From: Modestobacter sp. VKM Ac-2986
Lineage (GTDB): Bacteria > Actinomycetota > Actinomycetes > Mycobacteriales > Geodermatophilaceae
Direction: 5' to 3'
Length of the DNA stretch: 64,000 nt
NCBI RefSeq assembly: GCF_026967795.1
Contig: NZ_JAPVBH010000008.1
Location: 124,001 to 188,000, forward strand
This document shows positions 25,344 through 36,076 of the stretch, one piece after another. The translations under genes were made by a program, and so were the position numbers. The notes under the pieces are model-generated. The model was not told the DNA's origin and ran no database searches. It worked only from the letters and a program-made list of their open reading frames with translations. Position 1 is the first letter of the stretch; each line of letters begins with the position of its first letter.

Positions 25344-27866
25344 TCACTCTCGCGTTCCGACCGCCCCTGCCCGCGCGCCGTGCAGCACGACCCGCGTGGG
25401 CACCCCGGTGCAGACCAGCGCGAGGACGACGACCCCGCCGAGCACGCCGGCGGCCAGCGCCGGCGGCACGTACGGCCCCGCGCCGGTCGCCCCGTGCACC
25501 GAGGGCAGCAGGGTTCCCCAGGCGATCAGCGAGCCCAGCCCGATCGCGGCGCCGGCCACCACCAGGGCCTCCAGCCGTGCGGTGCGCAGGACCTGGCGGC
25601 GGGTGGCCCCGACCATCCCGAGCAGGCCGACCTCGCGGCGCCGGGCCAGGGTGATCATGACCAGGGTGTTGGCCGCCGCGATCGCGGCGAACCCGGCCAG
25701 CCCGGCGGCGAACACGACGTCCAGCCAGCTGTCCGAGGTGAGCGCCGAGGCGGGCGCCCCGTCGGGGCCGGGGCCGGCGACCTGCGCGGCCGGGCCGGTC
25801 ACCGTACCCAGGGCGGCCAGGTCGGCCGGCTGCACCGGCCCGTCGTGCCGCACCAGCAGCTCGCTGAGCACCGGCGTGGTCAGGTGCGGGCGCAGCGTCT
25901 CGGCCGGCAGCAGCGCCGCGGCCACGCCGAGCCCCCGGTCGTAGCGCGCCACCACCGTCGGGCGGATCGTGGCACCGTCGGGGGTGATCAGCTCGACCGG
26001 CTCCCCCACACGGGCGTCCAGCGCGTCGGCCAGCAGGACGTCGAGGGCCACCGTGCCGTCGCCGCCGGGTCGCAGCGCGGCCAGGTCGCCGTCCCGGACG
26101 CCGACGTCGAGGGCCCGGGACAGCAGCGCCGGGTCGCCGGTGAGCCCGGACGCGGTGTGCGGCATCAGCTCCCCCAGCGCCGGGGTCGCCACCGACGCGG
26201 GCAGCACCCCGACCGCCGCACCGACGCCGGGCAGCGCCGCGACCTGGGCCGGGAGGTCGACCGGCAGCCCCGCTGGCCCGGCCGAGACCACCGTGTCGGC
26301 GACCACCGCGGCCTCGCGCTGGTCCGCCGTCGCCCGGTCGACGCTGCCCTGGAGCAGGAACATGGTGCCGGCGAAGGCGACGGCCATGACCAGCGGCGTG
26401 ATCGCCGAGCCGAGCCGGCGGGCGTTGGTGCGGCCGTTGGCGGCGGCGAGCCGGCCGGGGGCACCGAACCGGTCCAGCACCGGGCGCGCCAGCCGGGACA
26501 CCGCACCGGCCACGACCGGGCCGAGCAGGCCGATGGCCAGCAGCAGGGTGAGCACCACCGTGGCGGCCAGGCCCATGCCCAGCTCGCCGGGGACGGTGGC
26601 CGACACGATCGCCAGCGGCACGCTGCCGGCCAGCGCGGTCAGCCCCAGCACCCAGCGCGCCGGGCCCAGCCGGCTCCCGGCCAGGCTGGCCTCGCGCAGG
26701 GCCTCGGCGGGCCGGATCCGCGCCGGACGGCGGGCGGCCAGCAGCCCGGCGGCCACCGCGGCACCGGCCACGACGAGCACGGTGACCAGCAGTGCGACCG
26801 GCCCGGTGGACAGCTCCAGCCCGGGCAGCAGGTACCCGCGGGCGGTCATCTCCCCGAGCAGCCAGCGGGCCAGGAAGAGCCCGGGCACCAGCCCGAGCGG
26901 GGCGGCCAGGAACGCGACCAGGGCCGCCTCGGTGGCCACGGTGCGCCGCAGCTGCCGGGGCGTCGCGCCGATCGCGCGCAGCAGGGCCAGCTCACGGGAG
27001 CGCTGCTCGACGGCGAGGGACGTGGTCGACACGACCACGAACAGCGCCACCGTGAGCAGGACGCCGCCCAGCGAGCCGCCGATCGCGGTCAGCGTCTCCT
27101 TCGAGGCGCCGAACCCGGCGGTCTCGACCTCGCCGCGCTCGTCGCCGGTCACGACGACGAGGCCGGTCGGCGGGCCGGGGACGCCGGCCAGCGCCTGCCG
27201 GACGGCGCCGCGCAGCTGGGCGGCCGAGGTGCCCTCGGTGGCGCGCAGCGCGAAGGCGTCGACGCGGCCGGGGTGGCCGGCCACCGCGGCGGCGTCGGCG
27301 TCGGCGACCCAGACGTCGGGTCCGCCCGCGGCGTCGCGCAGCGCGGCCACGGTCACCGACCGGGTGCCGCCGGGGGTGCGCAGCTCGAGCCGGTCGCCGA
27401 CCCCGACCACGGCAGCCGCCGCGGCCGCCGGGGCCAGCACGACCTGACCGGTCCGTGGGCCTGCGTCCGCGACCGTGGTGGCGCCGGGCTCCAGGGCGGT
27501 GCGCGACCAGCCCGCGGCCGACCAGGTCGCCGTCCCGGCGGTGACGGTGGCCGACACGTCCGGCACGACCGCCGCGACGCCGGGGACGTCGGCGAGCCGG
27601 TCGGCCAGGGCCGCGTCGACGAGCGGGCGCTGCGCCAGCGGCAGCGTGGTCTCCCAGTCGCCCTCGCCGCGGCGCACCTGGTCGTCGGCGGCCACCACGA
27701 CCGCCGCATCGGCGTAGCGCACCGGCTGCGCGGACAGGGTCACCCCGCTCTGCAGGAACAGCGCGCTGGCCGCGACGACGACCGAGGCGAACAGCAGCGC
27801 CACGAAGGCACCGGCGAACGCGGTGGGCCGGAACCGGATCGAGGCCCGGGCCAGGCCGTTGCTCAT
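25344..27866 (-). CDS. FtsX-type ABC transporter permease
   Basis: An 840-residue protein with the duplicated MacB/FtsX plan: an N-terminal helix (AFAGAFVALLFASVVVAASA), a large extracytoplasmic domain, a three-helix block (LLTVALFVVVSTTSLAVEQR then SRELALLRAIGATPRQLRRT), a middle pair of helices, and a second extracytoplasmic domain with a final block (ITLARRREVGLLGMVGATRR). Such permeases work with LolD-like ATPases in lipid, lipoprotein or antimicrobial peptide export. It overlaps its ATPase gene by four bases. A paralogous pair is at 56796-60034. Confidence 0.88.
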   Translation of the reverse strand: MSNGLARASIRFRPTAFAGAFVALLFASVVVAASALFLQSGVTLSAQPVRYADAAVVVAADDQVRRGEGDWETTLPLAQRPLVDAALADRLADVPGVAAVVPDVSATVTAGTATWSAAGWSRTALEPGATTVADAGPRTGQVVLAPAAAAAAVVGVGDRLELRTPGGTRSVTVAALRDAAGGPDVWVADADAAAVAGHPGRVDAFALRATEGTSAAQLRGAVRQALAGVPGPPTGLVVVTGDERGEVETAGFGASKETLTAIGGSLGGVLLTVALFVVVSTTSLAVEQRSRELALLRAIGATPRQLRRTVATEAALVAFLAAPLGLVPGLFLARWLLGEMTARGYLLPGLELSTGPVALLVTVLVVAGAAVAAGLLAARRPARIRPAEALREASLAGSRLGPARWVLGLTALAGSVPLAIVSATVPGELGMGLAATVVLTLLLAIGLLGPVVAGAVSRLARPVLDRFGAPGRLAAANGRTNARRLGSAITPLVMAVAFAGTMFLLQGSVDRATADQREAAVVADTVVSAGPAGLPVDLPAQVAALPGVGAAVGVLPASVATPALGELMPHTASGLTGDPALLSRALDVGVRDGDLAALRPGGDGTVALDVLLADALDARVGEPVELITPDGATIRPTVVARYDRGLGVAAALLPAETLRPHLTTPVLSELLVRHDGPVQPADLAALGTVTGPAAQVAGPGPDGAPASALTSDSWLDVVFAAGLAGFAAIAAANTLVMITLARRREVGLLGMVGATRRQVLRTARLEALVVAGAAIGLGSLIAWGTLLPSVHGATGAGPYVPPALAAGVLGGVVVLALVCTGVPTRVVLHGARAGAVGTRE

Positions 27867-28681
27867 CGCTGCACCCCCGCCACGGCCAGTGCGCCGGTCC
27901 CACCGGTCAGCGCGACCATCCGGTCGGCGATCTCGTGCACCGAGGGGTGGGCCAGGTCGGCGACCAGCGCGCCGTCGGCGAGGAAGACCACCCGGTCGGC
28001 CACCGAGGCCGCCAGCGGGTCGTGGGTCACCATCACCACCGTCGCGCCCTCGGCGTCGACGATGCCGCGCAGCAGGCCGAGCACGTCGGCCGCCGTCCCG
28101 CTGTCCAGCGCGCCCGTGGGCTCGTCGCCGAAGACGACGTCGGGCCGGCTGACCAGCGCGCGGGCGATCGCCACCCGCTGCTGCTGGCCGCCGGACAGCT
28201 CCGCCGGGCGGCGGTGCCCGTGGGCGCCCAGGCCCACCCGGTCGAGCGCCGCCTGGGCGTCCCGGCGGCCGGCGGGACGGCCGGCCAGCCGCAGCGGGAG
28301 GAGCACGTTCTCCGCCGCGGTCAGCGAGGGCAGCAGGTTGAACGACTGGAAGACGAAGCCGATGCGCTCGCGGCGCAGCCGGGTCAGCTCGTCCTCCGAC
28401 AGCCCGGTGAGCTCGGTGCCGCCGATCCGCACCGAGCCCGACGTGGGCCGGTCCAGCCCGGCGGCCGCCTGCAGGAACGTGCTCTTGCCCGAGCCGGAGG
28501 GGCCCATCACCGCGGTGAACGACCCGCGGGGCATCCCGACCGTGACCTCGCGCAGCGCGTGCACCGTCGAGTCCCCGGAGCCGTACGTGCGGCTCACCCC
28601 GGTCAGCGAGACGACGTCGGACGTCGCGCTCCCGCCGTCCCCCGTCGTCGCGTCGCCGCGTGTCCGTCGCCAGGTCCTCAT
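27863..28681 (-). CDS. ABC transporter ATPase, LolD/MacB type
   Basis: A 272-residue ATPase partner of the adjacent FtsX-type permease. It shows Walker A GPSGSGKST, Q-loop GFVFQSFNLLPSLTAAENVL, signature LSGGQQQR, Walker B VVFGDEPTGALDS and the switch histidine in VMVTHDPLAASVADRV. The ATG at 28681 has GGGGAG upstream; the N-terminus is about 30 residues longer than usual and is rich in Arg, Gly and Thr. No two-component genes flank this pair, unlike the 56.8-kb paralogue. Confidence 0.9.
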   Translation of the reverse strand: MRTWRRTRGDATTGDGGSATSDVVSLTGVSRTYGSGDSTVHALREVTVGMPRGSFTAVMGPSGSGKSTFLQAAAGLDRPTSGSVRIGGTELTGLSEDELTRLRRERIGFVFQSFNLLPSLTAAENVLLPLRLAGRPAGRRDAQAALDRVGLGAHGHRRPAELSGGQQQRVAIARALVSRPDVVFGDEPTGALDSGTAADVLGLLRGIVDAEGATVVMVTHDPLAASVADRVVFLADGALVADLAHPSVHEIADRMVALTGGTGALAVAGVQR

Positions 28682-28806
28682 GAACGCTCCCCGCACCGGG
28701 CTCCGCACCCGGCCCCCTGTGGGCCGGCCGGAGCCAGGACGCCGCAGTCCGGCGCCTATACCGAGCCTCCGCCGGTGGAGGGGCGGGGACGATGCCGCCA
28801 GCAGGT

Positions 28807-28838
28807 GTCCCGGGGTCGGGCTGGCCCGACCCCGGGAC
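28807..28838 (-). terminator. Hairpin after the GH5 gene
   Basis: A perfect 14-bp stem (28807-28820 with 28825-28838) and a CTGG loop, 46 bases downstream of the minus-strand GH5 stop. Confidence 0.7.
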
Positions 28839-28883
28839 GTGCGGCCTGCCGGAGCAGGCGCCCCGGTCAGGACGCCCTGCGGG

Positions 28884-30287
28884 TCAGGAGCGCGAGGACG
28901 CCTGCAGCAGCCGGGCCAGCGGCTCGCGCTGGACGCAGCGGTCGAACGCGAAGTCGCCGGCGAGTTCGGCGGCCTCGTCGGGGGTCACGCCCTGGAACAC
29001 CGCCCCGAAGTCGCCGACCATCGCCTCGGCGAGCAGCACGTGCCGCACGATGCCGTGCAGCCAGCGGTGCTGGCCCCACGGGTAGGGCTGGAAGTCGGGG
29101 AACTCGCGGGCGACCAGCTCCTCGATCGGGCCGAGGACGTCGCGGACGCCGGCGTCGGTCGCCCCCCACGAGTCGACGCCCAGCCGCGCCTTCTTCTCCA
29201 GCACCGGCGCGATCCGCTGCAGGTAGGGCGCGGACGGCGGCACCGTGACCAGGCCCTGCAGACCGATGTCCTTGTAGGTCCACAGCGCCCAGCTGGCCCC
29301 GTGCTCGGCGTAGATGTCGAGCTGGTCGGTGAGCAGCTGGTACCGCATGGCGTCGCGCTCAGGGTCGCCGGTGTAGACCGGCCCGAACTCCCCCACCCAG
29401 ATCGGCGTCCCGGTCTGGCGCATGTAGGCCGTCCGCTCCAGGAACGTCTGCTCGACGACGTCGCGGTCGACGAACTTCCCGCGGCTGACGCCGGGGTAGG
29501 GGCCGCCGTCGACGAAGCCGGGCAGCGCGTAGTCGTGCGCGGTGTAGACGGTGTTGGGCAGCGGGTCACCGAGCTGGTCGAACTGGGTGGAGTACCGGTT
29601 GCCGTCCAGGAACAGCACGTGCCGGGGGTCGACCGCGCGGATCGCCTTCTCCAGCCGCCGGTAGAACGGGCCGATCGCCTCGCCGACGGCGTCGCCGGGC
29701 TCGTTGACCGGGTTGTAGCCGGCCACCCACGGGTTGTCCTGGTAGTGGTCGGCGAGGGCCTCCCACAGTCCGACGACGCGGTCCTGGAAGTGGCGGTGGG
29801 TCCAGAAGTGCGCCCAGTGCGTGGGGTTGTCGCTGTGCCAGTGCTGGTTCTGGGCACCGGGGACGGCGTGCAGGTCCAGGATCGAGTAGATGCCCGCGCG
29901 AGCGCAGGCCTCCACCGCCTGGTCGAGGCGACGGAAGCCCTCCTCCTTCAGCTCACCGGGCCGGTCGTCGTCCTCGAAGTGCCGGTAGCTGAACGGGATG
30001 CGCACGCAGTTCAGGCCCAGCGAGGCCAGGTGCTCGGCGTCGGCGTCGGTGAAGAAGTCGGTGAGGAAGCGGTCGAAGAACCGCTGGTAGCCCTCCTCGC
30101 CGAGCGCGGCGCGCAGCACCGTGCGCTGCTGGGACTCCGTCCCCGGGTAGCCGGTGATGAAGTTCTCCATGTTCATCCAGCCGCCCAGGCCCACTCCGCG
30201 CAGCACGACGGGGCTGCCGTCGGGCAGCACCAGCCGGTCGCCGTCGACCTGGAGGATCCCGTCGTCCACTCTGGGTGCGTTGCTCAC
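28884..30287 (-). CDS. Glycoside hydrolase family 5 protein (cellulase-like, intracellular)
   Basis: A 467-residue TIM-barrel glycosidase. The acid/base glutamate is in GYNPVNEPGDAVGEA and the nucleophile is in PIWVGEFGPVYTG; LRGVGLGGWMNMENFI and LNCVRIPFSYRHFED are the usual early barrel strands. There is no signal peptide, so it probably acts inside the cell on imported oligosaccharides or glycolipids rather than on polymeric cellulose. GTG 30287 is the start; GTG 30293 is also in frame. It is divergent from the acyl-CoA ligase gene with only 36 bases between starts. Confidence 0.88.
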   Translation of the reverse strand: MSNAPRVDDGILQVDGDRLVLPDGSPVVLRGVGLGGWMNMENFITGYPGTESQQRTVLRAALGEEGYQRFFDRFLTDFFTDADAEHLASLGLNCVRIPFSYRHFEDDDRPGELKEEGFRRLDQAVEACARAGIYSILDLHAVPGAQNQHWHSDNPTHWAHFWTHRHFQDRVVGLWEALADHYQDNPWVAGYNPVNEPGDAVGEAIGPFYRRLEKAIRAVDPRHVLFLDGNRYSTQFDQLGDPLPNTVYTAHDYALPGFVDGGPYPGVSRGKFVDRDVVEQTFLERTAYMRQTGTPIWVGEFGPVYTGDPERDAMRYQLLTDQLDIYAEHGASWALWTYKDIGLQGLVTVPPSAPYLQRIAPVLEKKARLGVDSWGATDAGVRDVLGPIEELVAREFPDFQPYPWGQHRWLHGIVRHVLLAEAMVGDFGAVFQGVTPDEAAELAGDFAFDRCVQREPLARLLQASSRS

Positions 30288-30323
30288 GGCCACCAGTAGA
30301 TCGTGAGCCGCGTCACTGGCAGC

Positions 30324-31949
<1,626 letters not shown>

Positions 31950-31955
31950 CACACC

Positions 31956-32019
31956 GGGGCGAGCCTCCGGCCCCGTCCAGAGGCTCGCCCCGAGCTCGCG
32001 AGGGGTGAGGGGGACGGGG
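31956..32019. terminator. Compound hairpin with dispersed element, family A copy 3
   Basis: One stem, GGGGCGAGCCT/AGGCTCGCCCC, pairs 31956-31966 with 31981-31991. A second alternative stem pairs CCCCGTCC (31971-31978) with GGACGGGG (32012-32019). Read on the minus strand, GGACCCC, CCTCACCC and TCGCGAGCTC of the family A core follow the rhodanese stop. The two stems overlap and exclude each other. It lies between convergent genes. Confidence 0.65.
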
Positions 32020-32026
32020 TCCTTCG

Positions 32027-32371
32027 TCAGACGACGTAGGGCGGGCGGCCGGTCTCGCTGACCATGGGGCGGCCGGCGGCGTCCCACTCGCCCATGCCGC
32101 CGCCGACGTTCACCGCGTCGTAGCCGTTCTGGTTCAGCCAGGCCGCGACCCGGGCGGAGCGTCCGCCGCCGCGGCAGGTGACGTAGAGCGGGTCGCCCTC
32201 GGGCAGCTCGTCGAGCCGGGCCGGGACCTCGCCCATCGGGATGTGCGTGGCGCCCTCGACGTGGCCGGCGGCCCACTCGTCGTCCTCGCGCACGTCCAGG
32301 ACGACGGCGTCGGCGGGGACCTCGGCGGCGGGGACGGTCGGCACCTGCTGGGGCATCATCACGCGGTCCAT
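32027..32371 (-). CDS. Single-domain rhodanese
   Basis: A 114-residue rhodanese domain: DAVVLDVREDDEWAAGHVEG, ATHIPMGEVPARLDELP, and the active-site loop YVTCRGGGRSARVA with the nucleophilic cysteine. Family members transfer sulfane sulfur to a thiol or cyanide acceptor, or handle persulfides. The physiological acceptor is unknown. ATG 32371 is used; an internal ATG (MMPQQ) is an alternative. Confidence 0.9.
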   Translation of the reverse strand: MDRVMMPQQVPTVPAAEVPADAVVLDVREDDEWAAGHVEGATHIPMGEVPARLDELPEGDPLYVTCRGGGRSARVAAWLNQNGYDAVNVGGGMGEWDAAGRPMVSETGRPPYVV

Positions 32372-32442
32372 CGTGGCACGCAGCGCAGCCGCGCCGCCGC
32401 GTTGCGGCCGGGCTCACACCCGCCCCTGCCAGGATGGCGACG

Positions 32443-32958
32443 ATGTCCACTGCCCTCCCGGCCCCCGTCCGGGAACCCGCCTGGTCGCTGTCCCGCTCGG
32501 CGATCAGCCTCTGGGTCGCCCAGGGGGTGGTCGCCACGGTCGTCGAGGCGCTGGTGGTCGCCGCGCTCATCGTGTTCGTCCCGTCCGACGCCGGCCTGTG
32601 GACGGTCCTGGTGCGCTGGGTCGCCCCGGTGGTCGTGCTGGTCACCGCCGTGGTCGACATCGGTGTGCAGCCGCGGCTGCGCTACCGGGTGCACCGCTGG
32701 GAGGTCACCGCCGACGCCGTCTACACCCTCACCGGCTGGCTGAACCGGACCTGGACGCTGGTGCCGATCAGCCGCATCCAGACCGTCGACGTCAACCGCG
32801 GCCTGGTCCAGCAGCTGTTCGGACTGGCCACCGTGGCGGTGCTGACCGCCTCGTCGCAGGGCACCGTGCGCATCCCGCACCTGGAGGTGGAGGTGGCCCG
32901 CCGCGTCGCGGAGGACCTCGCCCGGCGGGCGGAGCAGGTGCGGGACGAGGCCACGTGA
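32443..32958 (+). CDS. PH-domain membrane protein, YdbS-like
   Basis: A 171-residue protein with two membrane helices (AISLWVAQGVVATVVEALVV and VLVRWVAPVVVLVTAVVDIG) followed by a bacterial PH domain (bPH2/DUF304: YRVHRWEVTADAVYTLTGWL, ISRIQTVDVNRGLVQQLFGL). Paired with the following YdbT-like gene, as in Bacillus YdbST. ATG 32443 has AGGA 8 bases upstream and is preferred to ATG 32434. Confidence 0.85.
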   Translation: MSTALPAPVREPAWSLSRSAISLWVAQGVVATVVEALVVAALIVFVPSDAGLWTVLVRWVAPVVVLVTAVVDIGVQPRLRYRVHRWEVTADAVYTLTGWLNRTWTLVPISRIQTVDVNRGLVQQLFGLATVAVLTASSQGTVRIPHLEVEVARRVAEDLARRAEQVRDEAT

Positions 32959-34433
32959 CCGACCCGGCCGCCCTGACCGGGCAGCGCACCTCCCGCTGGG
33001 TGCTGCTGCTGCACACGATCACGTTCCGGCAGGCCCGGGCGCTGGTGCCGGCGGTCCTGGCGCTGGGCGCCACCCGCGGTTTCGACGGCGGCACGGTCAC
33101 CGTCGTCGCGCTGGTCGTCGGGGTGACCCTGCTGTCGCTGCTGTGGGCGGCGCTGTCGTGGTGGCGGTTCAGCTACGCGGTCGGGGAGACCTCGGTGGTG
33201 GTGACCCGCGGGCTGCTGTCCCGGTCGGTGCGCACCGTGCCGCTGGACCGCGTCCGCGGTGTGGAGATCGAGGCCCCGGCGCTGCACCGGCTGTTCGGGC
33301 TGGTTCGGGTGGAGGTGGACGCGGCGGCGGGGTCGGCGGGCGCCACGGGCGAGGAGCTCGTGGTCGACGGGGTGTCCCGCGCCGAGGGCGACCGGCTGCG
33401 GGCCCGGTTGCTGGCCCGCCGGGCCGTGCTGGTCGACGCCGCCGGCGCCGGGGACGTGGCCGCGCCGGTCGAGGAGCCCGAGGAGGTCGTCACCCGCTTC
33501 GATCCGCGCTGGCTGCTCTACTCGCCGCTGGTCGGCGGCTACCTCGCCGTGCCGCTGGCCGCGTTCGGCGCGCTGTTCCGGCTGCTCGAGGAGGTGCCCG
33601 ACCGGTTCGTGCCCGACCTCGACCGGCCCGGGCTCCCCGACGGGACGCTCGCGGCGCTGGTGCTGGCCGGCGGGCTGGTGCTGCTGGTCGTCGGCTCGAT
33701 CGCCGGCAGCGCGGTGGTGAACTGGCGCTTCCGGCTGGTGCGCCGCGGCGGGTCGCTCATCGCCACCCGCGGGCTGGTCACCCGGCGGCACACCGAGCTG
33801 GAGATCGACCGGATCCGCGGCTGCACGGTCAGCCAGGGCGTGGGCATGCGCCTGGTGGGGGCCGCCCGGGCCAGCGCACTGGTCACCGGCCTCGGGGACG
33901 CCGCCCGCCGGGGCCAGCTGCTGCCCCTGGGGCCGCAGGACCAGGCATGGGCGCTGGCCGACCGGCTGGTCGAGCGCACCGGGCCGCTGCGGCGTCACCC
34001 GGCCGCGGCGCGGCGGCGGTCGGTCGTGCGCGGCGTCGTCCCCGGCGTCCTGGTGCTCGTCGCGGGCGTCGTGCTGACCGTCCTCGCCGGCTGGTGGCCG
34101 CTGCTGGTGACCGGTGCGGTGCTCACCGGGCTCGGCGTCCCGCTCGGGCTGGCCCGCCACGCCGCCACCGGGCACGCCACCGGGCCACGGTCGTTCGCGG
34201 TGCGCTCGGGCTGGCTGGTGCGCGAGCACGTGGTCCTGCAGCGCCGGGCCGTGGTGGGCTGGCAGGTGCGCCAGTCGTTCACCCAGCGCCGGGGCGGCCT
34301 GGCCACCGTGCTGGCCTGCGTGGGGGCCGGCAGCGGTGGCTACGCCGCCCGGGACATGGCCGCCGACGAGGCCGCGGACTTCGCCCGCGCGGCCTCCGGC
34401 GCCTGGGCCGACACCCTCGACCCGGCCAGGTAG
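32955..34433 (+). CDS. PH-domain membrane protein, YdbT-like
   Basis: A 492-residue protein with repeated bPH2 domains (FSYAVGETSVVVTRGLLSRS, VPLDRVRGVEIEAPALHRLF; later FRLVRRGGSLIATRGLVTRR, IDRIRGCTVSQGVGMRLVGA; and a third C-terminal copy with VRSGWLVREHVVLQRRAVVG) separated by helix pairs. In Bacillus subtilis ydbS and ydbT protect against a bacteriocin-like peptide (amylocyclicin). The GTG start overlaps the previous stop by four bases, so the pair is coupled. Confidence 0.88.
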   Translation: MTDPAALTGQRTSRWVLLLHTITFRQARALVPAVLALGATRGFDGGTVTVVALVVGVTLLSLLWAALSWWRFSYAVGETSVVVTRGLLSRSVRTVPLDRVRGVEIEAPALHRLFGLVRVEVDAAAGSAGATGEELVVDGVSRAEGDRLRARLLARRAVLVDAAGAGDVAAPVEEPEEVVTRFDPRWLLYSPLVGGYLAVPLAAFGALFRLLEEVPDRFVPDLDRPGLPDGTLAALVLAGGLVLLVVGSIAGSAVVNWRFRLVRRGGSLIATRGLVTRRHTELEIDRIRGCTVSQGVGMRLVGAARASALVTGLGDAARRGQLLPLGPQDQAWALADRLVERTGPLRRHPAAARRRSVVRGVVPGVLVLVAGVVLTVLAGWWPLLVTGAVLTGLGVPLGLARHAATGHATGPRSFAVRSGWLVREHVVLQRRAVVGWQVRQSFTQRRGGLATVLACVGAGSGGYAARDMAADEAADFARAASGAWADTLDPAR

Positions 34434-34524
34434 CCGCCCGCGGCACACGACTGGGCACAACAGAACCGTCCGGTCCGGGAGTGTGCGGCGTACCGGCGGG
34501 TAACCGGGCAGCGATGCCCTCCGC

Positions 34525-35220
34525 TCAGCGCCCTCCGTCCGCCACGTCCGCGACCAGGCCCACGCGCCCGGCCAGCGCCGCGGCCTCCACCCGCGTGGAC
34601 ACCCGGAGCTGGCGCAGCAGGTTGGCCACCAGCCGCTTCACCGTGCGGTCGGAGACGTGCAGCGTCGTGGCGATGTCGACGGTGCTGGTGCCGGCCGCGA
34701 CGAGCTTCCACAACCGCCGGTCGTCGGCGGACAGGTTCGCGGCGATGCCCTGGTCGTCGGTGGGGGCCGCGTCGTCGAGCAGCTGGCGCAGCAGCGACTC
34801 CGGGATCACCGACCAGCCGTCGAGCACCGCGAGCAGCGGGCGCACCAGCGCCTCGGGGCTGGTGGTCTTGGGCAGGAACGCACTCGCCCCGGCCCGCAGC
34901 GCCTCCAGCGCCGCGTCGGCCTCGGCCAACCCGGACAGCGCGACGATCCGCACCATCGGCTGCGTCCGGCGGATCGCCGCGATCGCCCTGGTCCCCCCGG
35001 GCGGGGGCATGTGCAGGTCGACGATCGCGACGTCGGCGTTGTGCCGGCGCACCAGCGCCGCGGCCGCCGAGGCGTCGTCCGTCGTTCCCACGACACGCAC
35101 CCGCCCGTCACTCTCGGGGGGCAGGAGCAGTTCCAGTCCCCGGCTGAACAAGGGGTGGTCGTCCACGACCACCACGTCCACGGGGGGCCGGTGCCCAGCC
35201 TCGGCGTCAGCGCCCTCCAC
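34525..35220 (-). CDS. Response regulator with LuxR-type HTH
   Basis: A 231-residue two-domain regulator. The receiver domain has VVVDDHPLFSRGLEL with the acidic pair, phosphorylation site VAIVDLHMPPPGG, ALSGL and the conserved lysine in LPKTTSPEA. The HTH is LVAAGTSTVDIATTLHVSDR then TVKRLVANLLRQLRV. The GTG at 35220 has AGGGGAG spaced 4-5 bases. It is divergent from the kinase-like gene with 60 bases between starts, suggesting shared control. Confidence 0.9.
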   Translation of the reverse strand: MEGADAEAGHRPPVDVVVVDDHPLFSRGLELLLPPESDGRVRVVGTTDDASAAAALVRRHNADVAIVDLHMPPPGGTRAIAAIRRTQPMVRIVALSGLAEADAALEALRAGASAFLPKTTSPEALVRPLLAVLDGWSVIPESLLRQLLDDAAPTDDQGIAANLSADDRRLWKLVAAGTSTVDIATTLHVSDRTVKRLVANLLRQLRVSTRVEAAALAGRVGLVADVADGGR

Positions 35221-35280
35221 GTCACTCCCCTGGTCCGTTGCGCCCGGCGTGGCTGACCGACCGCTCCACTGGAGGTGCCC

Positions 35281-35997
35281 GTGACCCTCGCTGCCGACAC
35301 ACGACCCGCTGCCCTGCCCGGACTGTTCACCGACCTGCTGCGCGTCGTGCGCAGCAGGCTCCCGCACGCCGCCCCGCAGGCGGTGAGCACCGGCGACGCG
35401 CTGGTGCGCGCCATGTGCCACGACATGCGCAGCCCGCTGGCCGCGCTGGAGTCGGTGCTGGACCGGCTCGACCCCGACGACCCCCGTGGCCCGGAGATGC
35501 TGGAGCTCGCCCGCGCGCAGGCCCACCACCTCGCCTCCATGCTGCGCACCGCCGACGCCACCGGCGGGGCCACCGAGCGCCGGGGCGTGCGCACCCTGGG
35601 CGACGTGGTGCGCGCCTCCGTGGCCGCCTCCGGCCTGCCGCCCCATCAGCTCGACCTGCGGCTGGACGACGCCGCGGTCGACGTCACGGTCGGCGACGCG
35701 CGGGTGCAGCGCATCCTGACCAACCTGCTGGAGAACGCCCACCGGCACGGCCGGGGACGACGGGTGACGCTGCGGGCGGACTGCCGGGGCGACTGGGTCG
35801 ACCTCTCCCTCACCCAGCCCGGGGTGCCCGCCGACCGCGTGCTCGGTCACCTGAGCCGCACCACCCCGCCGGTCGACCTGACCGGGCTGGGGCTGTGGTC
35901 GGTGCAGCGGCAGACCCGTGAGCTGGGCGGCCGGCTGGCCTGGAGCCAGGGCGAGGACGGCGACTTCACGCTCGTGGTCCGCCTGCCCGACCGCTGA
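35281..35997 (+). CDS. Soluble histidine kinase without input domain
   Basis: A 238-residue protein with a HisKA-type dimerisation helix (MCHDMRSPLAALESVLDRLD, phospho-His in HDMRSP) and an HATPase domain (NLLENAHRHGRGRRVTL; TGLGLWSVQRQTRELGG). There is no membrane helix and no recognisable sensor domain; the N-terminal ~45 residues are the only candidate. It probably works with the divergent LuxR-type regulator. The G1 box (usually DxGxG) is poor here (LTQPGVPADRV), so ATP binding may be weak. GTG 35281 has GGAGG upstream. Confidence 0.8.
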   Translation: MTLAADTRPAALPGLFTDLLRVVRSRLPHAAPQAVSTGDALVRAMCHDMRSPLAALESVLDRLDPDDPRGPEMLELARAQAHHLASMLRTADATGGATERRGVRTLGDVVRASVAASGLPPHQLDLRLDDAAVDVTVGDARVQRILTNLLENAHRHGRGRRVTLRADCRGDWVDLSLTQPGVPADRVLGHLSRTTPPVDLTGLGLWSVQRQTRELGGRLAWSQGEDGDFTLVVRLPDR

Positions 35998-36010
35998 CGA
36001 AGTCGAAGGA

Positions 36011-36061
36011 CCCCCTTGCCCCCCACCGCTCGCGAGCTCGCGGCGGGACCCTGCAAGGGGG
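36011..36061. terminator. Dispersed hairpin element, family A copy 2
   Basis: Arms CCCCCTTGC (36011-36019) and GCAAGGGGG (36053-36061) enclose CCCCACC, CTCGCGAGCTCG and GGCGGGACCCT. GAAGGACCCC follows the kinase stop by 8 bases. It lies between convergent genes. Compared with copy 1, both arms change together (CTCG to CTTG, CGAG to CAAG). Confidence 0.75.
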
Positions 36062-36076
36062 CCGGGGGCCGAACCG

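Noticed and set aside
25299-30299. A 1666-codon plus-strand open frame
   Set aside because: It is opposite two clear ABC transporter genes and GH5; its composition is repetitive Gly/Arg/Gln typical of antisense frames in high-GC DNA.
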